Of a stretch of DNA of 64,000 nucleotides, positions 9,297 through 19,177 are shown piece by piece. Source of the DNA: Ramlibacter agri (lineage in GTDB: Bacteria > Pseudomonadota > Gammaproteobacteria > Burkholderiales > Burkholderiaceae_C); contig NZ_JABBFX010000001.1 of assembly GCF_012927085.1 (NCBI RefSeq), positions 62,001 to 126,000 on the forward strand, written 5' to 3'. The translations under genes and the position numbers were made by a program. Below the pieces are notes generated by a model. That model was not told where the DNA came from. It worked only from the letters and a program-made list of their open reading frames with translations, and did not search any database. Each line of letters starts with the position of its first letter. Within the stretch, counting starts at the first letter, position 1.

Positions 9297-10481
9297 ATGA
9301 GCCTCGATTCCATCATCCAGGGCGGCATGGTCGACCACGAGCGGCCGACGCGCGCGCTCGTCCTCATGGGCGGCGGCGCCCGCACCGCCTACCAGGTGGG
9401 CGTGCTGGGCGCCCTCGCCTCCATGTTGCGGCTGCAACCCGGCAACGACGCCCACTTTCCCTTCCAGGTCCTGGTCGGGACCTCGGCCGGCGCGCTGAAC
9501 GTGGCCTACCTGGCCAGCGGCGCCGCCCGCGGCATGGTCGCCTTCGACGAACTGCGCGCCTTCTGGGGCGACCTGCACTGCAACCACGTCTACCAACTGG
9601 AAGCGCCGGCCTGGGTCGGCTTCAGCCGGCTGCTGGCCGCGGCCCGCCTGTGGGGCGAGGCGCGCCGGCGCGGCGCCATCCTCGACACCATGCCGCTGGT
9701 GGACACCCTGCACCGCGCCATCCCGCTGGCCGGCATCGACGGCGCGCTGCAGGCCGGGGCGCTGGACGCGGTGGCGATCACCGCCTCCAGCTACACCAGC
9801 GGCGTGCACTGGACCTTCTGCCAGGCCGCCACCGAACGCCAGCCCTGGAACCGACCGGGCCGGCGCGCCGAATTCCAGCCGCTCACCATCGAACACCTGA
9901 TGGCGTCCAGCGCCATCCCCTTCCTCTTTCCCGCGACGCCGCTGTGGGTGGACGGCCACCGCGAATTCTTCGGCGACGGCTCCATGCGGCAAGTCTCGCC
10001 GCTGTCGCCGGCCGTGCACCTGGGCGCGCGCAAGGTGCTGGTCGTCGGAGTCGGCCAGCCGGAGCGCAGCGGCTTCGGCGTGGGGCACGTGGCCGGCGCG
10101 CCCGGCTTTGCCGGCATGGCCGCCCATGCGATGGCCAGCGTCTTCCACGACACCCTGCAGGGCGACGTCGAGCAGACGCAAAGGCTGGCGCGCACGCTGC
10201 ACGAGTTGCCGCGCGAGCTGGCCTCCGTGTTGCCCTACCGCGCCATCGAGGTGCTGGCGATCCAGCCCACCGAATCGCTGGACGCCATCGCCCGCAAGCA
10301 CGCGCACCTGCTGCCGCCCACCGTGCAGCGCGCACTGGGCGGCGCCGCGGCGCTGCGCAATGGCGGCGGCGCGCTGGCCAGCTACCTGCTGTTCGAGCCC
10401 GCGTTCGTGCAGGCCCTGGTGTCGCTGGGTGAGCAGGATGCCTATGCGCGCAAGGACGAACTGCTGGCATTCTTCGCGTGA
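9297..10481 (+). CDS. Patatin-like phospholipase
   Basis: This 394-residue cytoplasmic or membrane-associated serine acyl hydrolase has the patatin core. The oxyanion loop GGGART is at 25-30, the nucleophile elbow GTSAG holds Ser63 at 61-65, and the catalytic Asp is in DGSMRQ at about 227. It should cleave acyl ester bonds of lipids with a Ser-Asp dyad. I used the ATG at 9297; a GTG at 9258 in frame would add 13 residues, and neither has a clear ribosome binding site. No signal peptide is seen. It stands alone between the inverted repeat and corA. Confidence 0.88.
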   Translation: MSLDSIIQGGMVDHERPTRALVLMGGGARTAYQVGVLGALASMLRLQPGNDAHFPFQVLVGTSAGALNVAYLASGAARGMVAFDELRAFWGDLHCNHVYQLEAPAWVGFSRLLAAARLWGEARRRGAILDTMPLVDTLHRAIPLAGIDGALQAGALDAVAITASSYTSGVHWTFCQAATERQPWNRPGRRAEFQPLTIEHLMASSAIPFLFPATPLWVDGHREFFGDGSMRQVSPLSPAVHLGARKVLVVGVGQPERSGFGVGHVAGAPGFAGMAAHAMASVFHDTLQGDVEQTQRLARTLHELPRELASVLPYRAIEVLAIQPTESLDAIARKHAHLLPPTVQRALGGAAALRNGGGALASYLLFEPAFVQALVSLGEQDAYARKDELLAFFA

Positions 10482-10499
10482 ACGGCCGCTGCAGCGCGG

Positions 10500-10505
10500 C
10501 ATAAT
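10500..10505 (+). promoter_or_regulatory. Candidate -10 box of corA (CATAAT)
   Basis: CATAAT lies 15 nt before the corA ATG, which has no Shine-Dalgarno sequence. A very short leader is implied. No clear -35 is seen. Confidence 0.3.
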
Positions 10506-10520
10506 CGCGGCGAATTTCGC

Positions 10521-11510
10521 ATGCTGAATATCTTCACGCTCGCCAACGGCCGCCTGTTCCAGGAGGAGATCGAGTCGCTGGAGGAGCTCTCGCGCTTCCA
10601 GCCGATCTGGGTCGACCTGGAAGCGCCCACGCCGGAAGAAAAGCGCTGGGTGAAGCAGTACTACGGCCTGTCCTTCCCGGAGGACGCGACCGACGAGGAC
10701 ATCGAGGAATCCGCCCGCTTCTATGAAGAGGACAACGGCGACCTCCACATCCGCAGCGACTTTCTGATCGCCGACGAAGACGAGCCGCGCACGGTGCGCG
10801 TGGCCTTCATCCTGAACCTGCTGAACGCCTCGCTGAAGAGCCACGGCGTGCTGTTCTCCATTCACGACGAGGACGTGCCGGTGTTCCGGCTGGTGCGCAT
10901 GCGCGCGCGCCGCGCCCCCGGCCTGATCGAGGACGCCAAGGAAGTGCTGCTGAAGCTCTTCGACGCCGACGCCGAATACTCCGCCGACACGCTGGAAGGC
11001 ATCTACGAGGCGCTGGAAAAAGCCAGCGCCAAGGTGCTGAACGGCCAGGTGACGGACGAACTGGCCAGCGAGGTGCTGGGCCAGATCGCGCGGCAGGAAG
11101 ACATGAACGGGCGCATCCGCCGCAACGTGATGGACACCCGGCGCGCCGTCAGCTTCCTGATGCGCAGCCGCATGCTCAACGCCGGCCAGTTCGAGGAAGC
11201 GCGGCAGATCCTGCGCGACATCGAGTCGCTGGATTCGCACACGGCCTTCCTGTTCGACAAGATCAACTTCCTGATGGACGCCACCGTCGGCTTCATCAAC
11301 ATCAACCAGAACAAGATCATCAAGATCTTCTCGGTGGCCAGCGTCGCGCTGCTGCCGCCGACGCTGGTGGCCAGCATCTACGGCATGAACGTCCGCTTCC
11401 CGGAAATCGCCTGGCTGGGCGACCTGGGCTATCCATATGTCGTGACGGTGATGATCGCGAGCGCGCTGGTGCCCATGCTGTACTTCCGCAAGCGCGGCTG
11501 GCTGCGCTGA
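10521..11510 (+). CDS. corA: Magnesium/cobalt transporter CorA
   Basis: CorA is the pentameric inner-membrane Mg2+ channel. The 329-residue protein has a long acidic cytoplasmic domain (residues 1-265) and two C-terminal membrane helices joined by the selectivity signature GMN at 288-290 (ASIYGMNVRFPE). The second helix ends in a basic tail, FRKRGWLR. The length matches the family. The NVMDTRRAVSFLMRSRML segment is the conserved stalk helix. It is a single gene with a possible -10 box 15 nt upstream. Confidence 0.95.
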   Translation: MLNIFTLANGRLFQEEIESLEELSRFQPIWVDLEAPTPEEKRWVKQYYGLSFPEDATDEDIEESARFYEEDNGDLHIRSDFLIADEDEPRTVRVAFILNLLNASLKSHGVLFSIHDEDVPVFRLVRMRARRAPGLIEDAKEVLLKLFDADAEYSADTLEGIYEALEKASAKVLNGQVTDELASEVLGQIARQEDMNGRIRRNVMDTRRAVSFLMRSRMLNAGQFEEARQILRDIESLDSHTAFLFDKINFLMDATVGFININQNKIIKIFSVASVALLPPTLVASIYGMNVRFPEIAWLGDLGYPYVVTVMIASALVPMLYFRKRGWLR

Positions 11511-11515
11511 ACGAG

Positions 11516-11521
11516 TATCCT
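11516..11521 (+). promoter_or_regulatory. Candidate -10 box TATCCT before the 116-residue gene
   Basis: TATCCT lies 7 nt before the ATG at 11529, which has no ribosome binding site. This is compatible with a leaderless transcript. Confidence 0.25.
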
Positions 11522-11528
11522 TGTCGCC

Positions 11529-11879
11529 ATGACGCTGGCCGCCTTCCGCCGCAACCTGCGCCACCGCCCCTGGGCGTGGCTGCTGGTGCTCGCGCTGTGG
11601 CTGCCGGCGGCCCAATGGGCCTCGGCCACGCACGCGCTGCTGCACCTGCACGCAGCCGCCAGCGCGACCGACCGCGACACACCGCTCCACCTGCCATCCA
11701 GCTGTGACCTGTGCGTGGTAGCGGCCGCCGTCGGCGGCGCTGCGCCGGCCCCGGCCGCGTTTGCCGTGCTGCCGGTGCCCCTGCCGGAAGCGCAACCCCA
11801 GGCGCCGGCGGCCCAGGTCCTGCGCGCCGTCGACCTCCCGGCCTATCGCAGCCGCGCCCCGCCCTTCCTGAACGCCTGA
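11529..11879 (+). CDS. DUF2946-like secreted Cys/His protein
   Basis: This is a 116-residue exported protein of unknown function. It begins with a basic segment and a hydrophobic helix (WLLVLALWLPAAQWASA), then HALLHLH and SCDLC, the His and Cys pattern of the DUF2946 group of small metal-linked periplasmic proteins. The remainder is Ala/Pro-rich. The potential metal ligands and the position at the head of a porin-binding protein-permease cluster suggest a role in metal handling; that is inference. A terminator-like hairpin separates it from the porin gene. Confidence 0.65.
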   Translation: MTLAAFRRNLRHRPWAWLLVLALWLPAAQWASATHALLHLHAAASATDRDTPLHLPSSCDLCVVAAAVGGAAPAPAAFAVLPVPLPEAQPQAPAAQVLRAVDLPAYRSRAPPFLNA

Positions 11880-11886
11880 CTTTCCC

Positions 11887-11912
11887 CGCACGCGCGCCTC
11901 CCAGCGCGTGCG
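11887..11912 (+). terminator. Terminator-like hairpin before the porin gene
   Basis: CGCACGCGC and GCGCGTGCG form a perfect 9-bp stem around an 8-nt loop and are followed by TTT. The hairpin lies between the 116-residue gene and the ribosome binding site of the porin gene, so it could terminate or attenuate transcription into the metal genes. Confidence 0.4.
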
Positions 11913-11937
11913 TTTCGTCATTCGTCCAGGAGCAAAC

Positions 11938-13347
11938 ATGGATTCCTCATGGCGTTCGGCAGGGCTGGTGCTCTGCCTCGCCGCGGGCAGCGCCGTTGCG
12001 CAGCCCGCCTCCGATACCCAAAGCCTGCGTCGCGAGATCGACGCGATGAAAGCGGACTACGAGCAGCGCATCAAGGCGCTGGAACAAAGGCTGCAGGCCG
12101 CGGAAGACGCGCAGAAGGCGCAGCCGCCGACGGCCGCGCCGGCCACGGCTGCCGCCCCGGGCGCGCCGCTGCCTCCGACCGCGATCGCGCCGCCGCCCCA
12201 GCCCGTGCCCAGCGCGCAGGCCAGCACGCAGTCGCTGCTGGAGACTTCGCTGATCCTGTCGGGCCAGTACACGCGCACCTCGCGCGACCCGGCCGACTAC
12301 CGCATCCGCGGCTTCAGCCTGCCGCCGGACGCCCAGATCGGCCCCGGCACCCGCGGCTTCAGCCTGGCGGAAAGCGAGCTGGCGCTCACGGCCAACATCG
12401 ACCCCTGGTTCCGCGGCCAGGCCAACATCGCCTTCGAGCCGGACAACAGCGTCTCGATCGAAGAGGCCTACGTGCAGACCACTTCGCTGGGCAACGGGCT
12501 GACCTTGAAGGCGGGCCGCTTCTTCTCCAGCGTGGGTTACCTGAACTCGCAGCACGCCCACACCTGGGACTTCGCGGACGCGCCGCTGGCCTACCAGGCC
12601 ATGCTGGGCACCCAGTTCAACGACGACGGCCTGCAGGTCGCGTGGCTGGCGCCGACCGACCAGTTCTTCGAGATCCGCGGCGAACTCGGGCGCGGCCGCA
12701 GCTACCCCGGCACCGACAGCAACCGCAACGGCGCCGGCATGTCGGCGATCTCCGCCCACACCGGCGGCGACATCGGCGAGAGCCAGAGCTGGCGCGCCGG
12801 TCTCTCGTACCTGAACGCGAAGGCCACGAACCAGGACCTGTCGGCGTTCGACCCGGTGGGCAACCCGATCACCAACTCCTTCAGCGGCAGCACCAACGTC
12901 TGGATCGCCGATGCAGTGTGGAAGTGGGCGCCCAACGGCAACGCCACGCGGACCAACTTCAAGCTGCAAGGTGAATACCTGCATGCGACGCGTGACGGCT
13001 CGCTGGTGGCGGACACCACCGGCGCGGCGTCGTCCGGCAGCTATCGCCAGGCGCAGTCCGGCTGGTACCTGCAGGGCGTGTACCAGTTCATGCCGCGCTG
13101 GCGCGTCGGCCTGCGCACGGAACGCCTGGGCTACGGCACGCCGGACTACGGCGCCAACGCCGGCCTGGTCGGCCTGGACAGCGGCAGCCCGAGCAAGCAG
13201 ACGCTGATGGTCGACTGGAACCCCAGCGAGTTCTCGCGCTGGCGCGTGCAGGTCGCGCAGGATCGCGCCCGGCCCGGCAACCCCGATTGGCAATGGACGC
13301 TGCAATACCAGATGAGCCTGGGCGTGCACGGCGCCCACAGTTATTAA
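11938..13347 (+). CDS. Outer-membrane porin-like beta-barrel, metal-uptake cluster
   Basis: The 469-residue protein has a signal peptide (cleaved near AGSAVAQ), a short coiled coil (LRREIDAMKADYEQRIKALE, about residues 26-60), a Pro/Ala linker to about residue 100 and a C-terminal barrel with alternating aromatic strands. The tail LQYQMSLGVHGAHSY is barrel-like. This is the architecture of trimeric coiled-coil-anchored porins and of OM proteins placed beside zinc ABC genes. It is not a TonB-dependent receptor, as no plug domain is visible. The ATG at 11938 follows CAGGAGC. The ZnuA-like gene starts 8 bp later, suggesting it passes metal or metal complexes; this is inferred from context. Confidence 0.7.
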   Translation: MDSSWRSAGLVLCLAAGSAVAQPASDTQSLRREIDAMKADYEQRIKALEQRLQAAEDAQKAQPPTAAPATAAAPGAPLPPTAIAPPPQPVPSAQASTQSLLETSLILSGQYTRTSRDPADYRIRGFSLPPDAQIGPGTRGFSLAESELALTANIDPWFRGQANIAFEPDNSVSIEEAYVQTTSLGNGLTLKAGRFFSSVGYLNSQHAHTWDFADAPLAYQAMLGTQFNDDGLQVAWLAPTDQFFEIRGELGRGRSYPGTDSNRNGAGMSAISAHTGGDIGESQSWRAGLSYLNAKATNQDLSAFDPVGNPITNSFSGSTNVWIADAVWKWAPNGNATRTNFKLQGEYLHATRDGSLVADTTGAASSGSYRQAQSGWYLQGVYQFMPRWRVGLRTERLGYGTPDYGANAGLVGLDSGSPSKQTLMVDWNPSEFSRWRVQVAQDRARPGNPDWQWTLQYQMSLGVHGAHSY

Positions 13348-13355
13348 GGAGAGCG

Positions 13356-14276
13356 ATGATGAGCATCGTGAAACGTTTCCTCGCTGCCGCCGGCTTGCTG
13401 CTGGCCGTGGCGGCCGCGCCGGCCCATGCTGCGCTGAAGGTGCTGGCCTGCGAGCCCGAGTGGGGCGCGCTGGTCCAGGAGCTGGGGGGTCCGCTGGTGG
13501 ATGTCGCCGTCGCCACCACGGCGATGCAGGACCCGCACCAGATCCAGGCCAAGCCGAGCCTGATCGCCCGCACGCGCAATGCGGACCTCGTGGTCTGCAC
13601 CGGCGCCGAGCTGGAGGTCGGGTGGCTGCCGGTGCTGCTGCAGCAGTCCGGCAATGCGCGCGTGCAGGCGGGCCAGCCCGGCAACTTCGCCGCCGCCGAC
13701 TACGTGCGCAAGCTGGAGATCCCGACCAGCGTGGACCGCTCGCAAGGCGACGTCCACGCGGCCGGCAACCCGCACATCCAGACCGACCCGCGCAACATCG
13801 GCACGGTGGCGGTGGCGCTGGCGGCACGGCTGCAGCAGGTCGACGCCGCCAACGCCGCGCAGTACGCGCAGCGCGCCACGGCCTTCCAGCAGAAATGGCA
13901 GGCCGCCGTGGCACGCTGGACGCAGCAGGCGGCGCCGTTGCGCGGCGTGCCGGTGGTGTCGCAGCACAAGGGCTACGTCTACCTGTATGACTGGCTCGGC
14001 ATCAAGGAAGTGGCGGTGCTGGAACCCAAGCCGGGCGTCGAGCCCAGCGCGGCGCACCTGCAGGAAGTGCTGGCGACCTTGAAGGCCACGCCGGCGCGCA
14101 TGGTGATCTACTCCGCCTACCAGGACTCGCGCCCCGCCGAGTGGCTGGGCAAGAACGCCGGCATCGCGGTGGTGAAGATCCCGTTCACGGTCGGCGGCAC
14201 CGATGGCGCCAAGGACCTGTTCGGCCTGTTCGACGACACCGTCGCGCGCCTGCTGGCCGGGGCGTCCCCGAAATGA
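13356..14276 (+). CDS. znuA: Zinc/manganese ABC transporter substrate-binding protein
   Basis: This periplasmic cluster A-I binding protein of 306 residues captures Zn2+ or Mn2+ for an ABC importer. It has a signal peptide ending PAHAALK and three ligand histidines in their usual contexts: MQDPHQIQAKPSL, GNPHIQTDPRN and SQHKGYVYL. The fourth position (SAYQDSRPA) is a candidate Asp. It lacks the His-rich loop of typical ZnuA. Start: AAGGAGA precedes tandem ATGs at 13356 and 13359. The stop overlaps the permease start by 4 bp. Zinc is more likely than manganese given three histidines, but this is not certain. Confidence 0.88.
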   Translation: MMSIVKRFLAAAGLLLAVAAAPAHAALKVLACEPEWGALVQELGGPLVDVAVATTAMQDPHQIQAKPSLIARTRNADLVVCTGAELEVGWLPVLLQQSGNARVQAGQPGNFAAADYVRKLEIPTSVDRSQGDVHAAGNPHIQTDPRNIGTVAVALAARLQQVDAANAAQYAQRATAFQQKWQAAVARWTQQAAPLRGVPVVSQHKGYVYLYDWLGIKEVAVLEPKPGVEPSAAHLQEVLATLKATPARMVIYSAYQDSRPAEWLGKNAGIAVVKIPFTVGGTDGAKDLFGLFDDTVARLLAGASPK

Positions 14277-15061
14277 ACTTCAGCGCCATCGACTTCGGCA
14301 TCCTCGGCCCGGCCCTCGTGGCCGGCCTGCTGGTGCTGGCCACCCACGTCCCGTTGGGCATGCAGGTGCTGGAGCGCGGCATCGTCTTCATCGACCTCGC
14401 CATCGCGCAGATCGCCGGGCTCGGCGTGATCGCGGCCGACGCGCTGGGGCTGCCGGAGCACGGCCTGGCCGTGCAGGCGGCCGCCGTCTGCGCGGCGCTG
14501 CTGGGCGCCGCGCTGCTCACGTGGACGGAGCGCAAGCTGCCGCACCAGCAGGAAGCGCTGATCGGCGTGCTGTTCGTGCTGGCCGCCTCCGTGGGCATCC
14601 TGCTGCTGGCCGGCAACCCGCATGGCGGCGAACACCTGAAGGACCTGCTGGTCGGGCAGATCCTGTGGGTCGGCACGCAGGAACTGGTCGCGCTCGCCAT
14701 CGTCAGCGCGCTGCTGCTCGCCGCCATCGCGCTGGGCTGGACGCGCCGGCTGGGCCGCTTCGGCTTCTACGCCGCCTTTGCCATTGCCGTGACGGCCTCG
14801 GTGCAGGTGGTGGGCGTGTATCTCGTCTTCACCAGCCTGATCGTGCCGGCGCTGGCCACGGTGCGGCGCCAGGGCCGCTCGCGGCTGGCGCTCGCCTACG
14901 TCGTGGGCGCGATCGGCTACGTGGTCGGCCTCGTGCTGTCGGCGGTGTTCGACCTGCCCTCGGGCGCCGTGATCGTCTGCGCGCTGGCGGCAGCGGCGGT
15001 CGCCGCGGCGAACCTGCCTTCCGCGCAGCCCGTCACGCAGGGCCAGCCCGGGCACGCCTGA
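14273..15061 (+). CDS. znuB: Metal ABC transporter permease (ABC-3 family)
   Basis: The 262-residue inner-membrane protein has about seven to eight hydrophobic helices and the ABC-3 family pattern (LERGIVFIDLAIAQIAGLGV near residues 32-52; VGVYLVFTSLIVPALAT near 180). It is the translocation channel for the metal delivered by the preceding binding protein and is coupled to it by an ATGA overlap. The ATPase that must power it is not encoded in this cluster or elsewhere in the window. The following gene encodes an exported barrel-like protein instead. Confidence 0.88.
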   Translation: MNFSAIDFGILGPALVAGLLVLATHVPLGMQVLERGIVFIDLAIAQIAGLGVIAADALGLPEHGLAVQAAAVCAALLGAALLTWTERKLPHQQEALIGVLFVLAASVGILLLAGNPHGGEHLKDLLVGQILWVGTQELVALAIVSALLLAAIALGWTRRLGRFGFYAAFAIAVTASVQVVGVYLVFTSLIVPALATVRRQGRSRLALAYVVGAIGYVVGLVLSAVFDLPSGAVIVCALAAAAVAAANLPSAQPVTQGQPGHA

Positions 15062-15097
15062 ACGCGGCAAGCGCGCAACACTGTCTCGCGCCTGTCA

Positions 15098-15799
15098 ATG
15101 CGCGCAGGCATGATGCGCGCGATGAAAAGTGGATCGAGCGCGCTGGCAGCAGGGCTGGCCCTGTGCCTCGCGGCAGGCAGCGCGCGGGCAGCGGGCGGCC
15201 ACCATTCGGTGGACGACGCCACCATCGCGCCGCCCGGCCAATGCGTCGTCGACACCTGGGTCACGCGCTATGACCATGGCGGCGACCTGGGGCACGCCGG
15301 CGCGAACTGCCGGGCCGGCCCCGTGGAGCTGGGCCTGGCCACCGAGCGTTTCCATCCGCCCGGCGAGCCCGGCGCGACGACGGCCAACCTCGAACTGAAG
15401 TGGGTGCATGAAGTCGCGGCAGGCGTGAGCGTCGGCGTCGACGCCCAGCCCTTCTGGCGCGTGGACAGCGGCGTGCGCCACGCCGCCACTCAGGCCTATG
15501 GCATCGTGACCTGGACGCCGCACGAGGCCTGGGCCTTCCACGCCAACTACGGCCGGAACTTCCTGGAGACGGGCCGCGACACGCCGCGCGGCGGCGTCGC
15601 CGCGGAGTGGCTGCCGACGCAGCGCTGGTCCTATGTGCTGGAGCGCTACTTCGAGAACGAAACCCAGTACGCGCGCGCCGGCGCCCGCTGGACGTCGACG
15701 CAGCACTGGAACCTGGATGTCAGCCGCGCGCAGCGGCTGGCCGGCAAGCTGCCTTCGAGCTGGACGCTCGGCCTGACCTTCGAGCTCGGCGCCAACTAA
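15098..15799 (+). CDS. Exported beta-barrel-like hypothetical protein
   Basis: The 233-residue protein has a signal peptide (AAGLALCLAAGSARA) followed by alternating hydrophobic strands with many Trp and Tyr, ending TLGLTFELGAN, as in outer-membrane barrels. I do not recognise a named family. Starts are uncertain: in-frame ATGs at 15098, 15110, 15113 and 15122 all lack a good ribosome binding site; 15122 (MKSGSSALAAG) gives the neatest signal peptide. It follows the metal permease by 36 bp and probably belongs to that operon. An early HH pair (AAGGHHSVDD) may bind metal. It overlaps mtnN tail to tail by 4 bp. Confidence 0.65.
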   Translation: MRAGMMRAMKSGSSALAAGLALCLAAGSARAAGGHHSVDDATIAPPGQCVVDTWVTRYDHGGDLGHAGANCRAGPVELGLATERFHPPGEPGATTANLELKWVHEVAAGVSVGVDAQPFWRVDSGVRHAATQAYGIVTWTPHEAWAFHANYGRNFLETGRDTPRGGVAAEWLPTQRWSYVLERYFENETQYARAGARWTSTQHWNLDVSRAQRLAGKLPSSWTLGLTFELGAN

Positions 15800-16491
15800 G
15801 GGCGCAGGAAGGCTTCGACGATCGCCGCCGAATGCCGGCTGGCGACCTGCTCGATGAACTGCAGGAAGTCGCCATGCGCGTCGTCGTCGGCGCGGTCGCT
15901 CACCGTGCGCACGGCGGCGAAGGGCACGCCATAGTCGTGGCACACCTGGGCAAAAGCGGCGCCTTCCATTTCCACCGCCAGCGCTTGCGGCAAGGCGGCC
16001 TGCAGCACGCGTGATTCGGCGGAACTGGAGACGAAGCGGTCACCGCTGACGACCAGGCCGCGATGCACGTGCGTGCCAGGCAGCGCGCGGCGCACGGCGG
16101 CTGCGAGCTGCTCGGTCAGTTCGGGCTGCGTGGCGAAGCTGTCGGTGCCGTAGAGAGGGACCTCGTAGCGCGGGAAGATCGGCGAGGCGTCCATGTCGTG
16201 CTGCAGGAAGCTGTCGGCGATCACCACGTCGCCGCGGTTCACGCCCGTTGCCAGCCCGCCAGCCACGCCGGTGAACACGATGCGATCGACGCCGAAGCGC
16301 TCGACGAGCGCGGTGGCGGTGGTGGCCGCGGCCACCTTGCCGATGCGCGAGAGCACCGCCACCACCTCCTGGCCATGCAGGTGGCCGACCCAGAACTCGC
16401 GGCCCCCGGCGACCTGCTTCTGCTCGTCGGGCAGGATCTCGAGGACGGCAGCGAGCTCCTGCTGCATGGCGGAGACGATGGCGGTACGCAT
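15796..16491 (-). CDS. mtnN: 5'-methylthioadenosine/S-adenosylhomocysteine nucleosidase
   Basis: MtnN (Pfs) removes adenine from MTA, SAH and 5'-deoxyadenosine in methionine salvage and autoinducer-2 chemistry. The 231 residues match the family length. Glu12 (MQQELAAV), the purine-binding AVEMEGAAFAQ segment and the catalytic Asp in TVSDRADDD are all present. The TGVAGGL and VVSGDRFV motifs of the phosphorylase fold are clear. It lies 39 bp downstream of the dipeptide-binding protein gene on the same strand, separated by a degenerate REP-like element, so it may be cotranscribed by readthrough. Confidence 0.93.
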   Translation of the reverse strand: MRTAIVSAMQQELAAVLEILPDEQKQVAGGREFWVGHLHGQEVVAVLSRIGKVAAATTATALVERFGVDRIVFTGVAGGLATGVNRGDVVIADSFLQHDMDASPIFPRYEVPLYGTDSFATQPELTEQLAAAVRRALPGTHVHRGLVVSGDRFVSSSAESRVLQAALPQALAVEMEGAAFAQVCHDYGVPFAAVRTVSDRADDDAHGDFLQFIEQVASRHSAAIVEAFLRP

Positions 16492-16497
16492 CGGGCT

Positions 16498-16524
16498 GGA
16501 TCCCTGCTTACGCCGGGACGACGC
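16498..16524. repeat. Degenerate REP-like palindrome
   Basis: TGGATCCCTGCTTACGCCGG and the following GACGACG resemble the dispersed extragenic palindrome TGGATTCCCGC...GCGGGAATGACG of many proteobacteria, with several changes in the stem. It sits between mtnN and the dipeptide-binding protein gene. Confidence 0.45.
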
Positions 16525-16530
16525 TGCGCG

Positions 16531-18129
16531 TCACTTGATATCCACGCCGTAGAAGTTGTGCCGGCCGAACGGCGACAGCTTGAAGTCGACGACTTCCTTG
16601 CGCACCGGCTTCAGCTGCACCGCATGGGCGATGGTGAACCAGGGCGCCTGCTCCTTGAAGATCACCTGCGCCTTCTTGTACAGCGCATCGCGCTCGGCCG
16701 GCTTGGTGACCGTCTTGGCCTTCTGGATGATGTCCTCGAAGGGCTGGTAGCAGAACTTGGCGACGTTGGAGCCGTTGGTCTTCGCCGATTCGCATCCCAG
16801 CAGAACGGCCAGGAAGTTGTCTGGGTCGCCGTTGTCGCCGGTCCAGCCCAGCATGCCCATCTGGTGCTCGCCGGCCTGCATGCGCTTGCGGTACTCGCCC
16901 CACTCGAAGCTCTTGATCTCCGCCTTGATGCCCACCTTGGCCAGGTCGGCCTGCATCAGTTCGGCGATGCGCTTCGCGTTCGGGTTGTAGGGACGCTGCA
17001 CCGGCATCGCCCACAGGTCGGTGGTGAAGCCGTCCTTGTAGCCGGCCTGCGCCAGCAGCTTCTTCGCGGCTTCCGGATCGTAGGGGTCGTCCTTGACCGC
17101 GTCGTTGTACGCGGACATCGTGGGCGGCAGCGGGTTCTTGGCCGGCACGCCGGAGCCGAGGAACACGCCGTCGATGATGGCCTTCTTGTTGATGGCCATG
17201 TTCACCGCCTTGCGCACGCGCACGTCGTCGAAGGGCTTCTTGGTGACGTTGTAGGCGAGGTAGCCGACGTTCAGGCCGGGCTGCTCCAGCACCTGCACGT
17301 TCGGGTCCTTCCTGATCGCCTCCAGGTCGGCCGGGTTCGGGTAGGGCATCACGTGGCACTCGCCCTTCTGCAGCTTGGCCCAGCGCACGGAAGCATCGGG
17401 CGTGATCGCGTAGACGAGGTCATCGATCTTGGCCTTGCCGCCCCAGTAAGGCGCGAAGGCCTTGTAGCGGATCACGGCGTCCTTCTGGTATTGCACCAGG
17501 TAGAACGGGCCGGTGCCGATCGGCTCCTGGTCGATCTTCTCCGGCGTGCCCGCCTTCAGCATGGCGATGGCGTATTCCTTCGACTGGACGGCCGCATAGG
17601 GCATGGCCAGGTCGGCGAGGAAGGGCGCCTCGGGCTTGTTCAGCGTGACGCGCACCGTGTAGTCATCGAGCTTGTCCACCGACTTCAGCAGCTTGGGCAT
17701 GCCCATGTCGTTGAAGTACGAGTGGTTGGAGCTGGTGACCTTGAAGTAGGGATCGCTTTCCTTCCACTGCCGGTCGAACATGAACAGCACGTCGTCGGCG
17801 TTGAAGTCGCGCGAAGGCTTGAAGGCGCGGTGGTTGTGCCACTTCACGCCCTTGCGCAGGTGGAAGGTGTACTCCAGGCCGTCGGCCGACACTTCCCACT
17901 TTTCCGCCAGGCCGGGCACGACCTTGGTGCCGCCACGCTCGAATTCGACGATGCGGTTGTAGATCGGTTCGTTGCCGTCGAAGGACGTGCCCGTGGTGTT
18001 GACGCCCGGGTAGAAGTTCTCGGGGCTGCCTTCGGAGCAGAACACCAGCGTCTTGGCATGGGCACCGGCCACGGCGGCCAGCGCGAGCGCCGCGACGGCG
18101 AAGTGCTTGGCGAAGGGAATGCGTTGCAT
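16531..18129 (-). CDS. dppA: Dipeptide/oligopeptide ABC transporter substrate-binding protein
   Basis: The 532-residue periplasmic protein belongs to solute-binding family 5 (DppA/OppA). It has a Sec signal peptide ([15 protein letters not shown]) and starts its mature part [20 protein letters not shown], very like DppA. Family motifs seen include LVFMFDRQW-like, NLGYLAYNV-like and the C-terminal [13 protein letters not shown] 18129 is preceded by AAGGAGT. It is the last gene of the transporter operon, an unusual position since the binding protein is normally first. Dipeptides are the likely substrate; haem or delta-aminolevulinate are known alternatives for DppA. Confidence 0.9.
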   Translation of the reverse strand: MQRIPFAKHFAVAALALAAVAGAHAKTLVFCSEGSPENFYPGVNTTGTSFDGNEPIYNRIVEFERGGTKVVPGLAEKWEVSADGLEYTFHLRKGVKWHNHRAFKPSRDFNADDVLFMFDRQWKESDPYFKVTSSNHSYFNDMGMPKLLKSVDKLDDYTVRVTLNKPEAPFLADLAMPYAAVQSKEYAIAMLKAGTPEKIDQEPIGTGPFYLVQYQKDAVIRYKAFAPYWGGKAKIDDLVYAITPDASVRWAKLQKGECHVMPYPNPADLEAIRKDPNVQVLEQPGLNVGYLAYNVTKKPFDDVRVRKAVNMAINKKAIIDGVFLGSGVPAKNPLPPTMSAYNDAVKDDPYDPEAAKKLLAQAGYKDGFTTDLWAMPVQRPYNPNAKRIAELMQADLAKVGIKAEIKSFEWGEYRKRMQAGEHQMGMLGWTGDNGDPDNFLAVLLGCESAKTNGSNVAKFCYQPFEDIIQKAKTVTKPAERDALYKKAQVIFKEQAPWFTIAHAVQLKPVRKEVVDFKLSPFGRHNFYGVDIK

Positions 18130-18142
18130 CGTTGACTCCTTG

Positions 18143-19173
<1,031 letters not shown>

Positions 19174-19177
<4 letters not shown>

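Noticed and set aside
9270..11939. Open frame of 889 codons on the minus strand opposite the patatin and corA genes
   Set aside because: Antisense shadow; both genes on the plus strand carry clear catalytic or signature motifs.
11947..13914. Open frame of 655 codons on the minus strand opposite the porin and binding-protein genes
   Set aside because: Composition is Arg/Ala/Val-biased and crosses gene borders; the plus-strand genes have signal peptides and ribosome binding sites.
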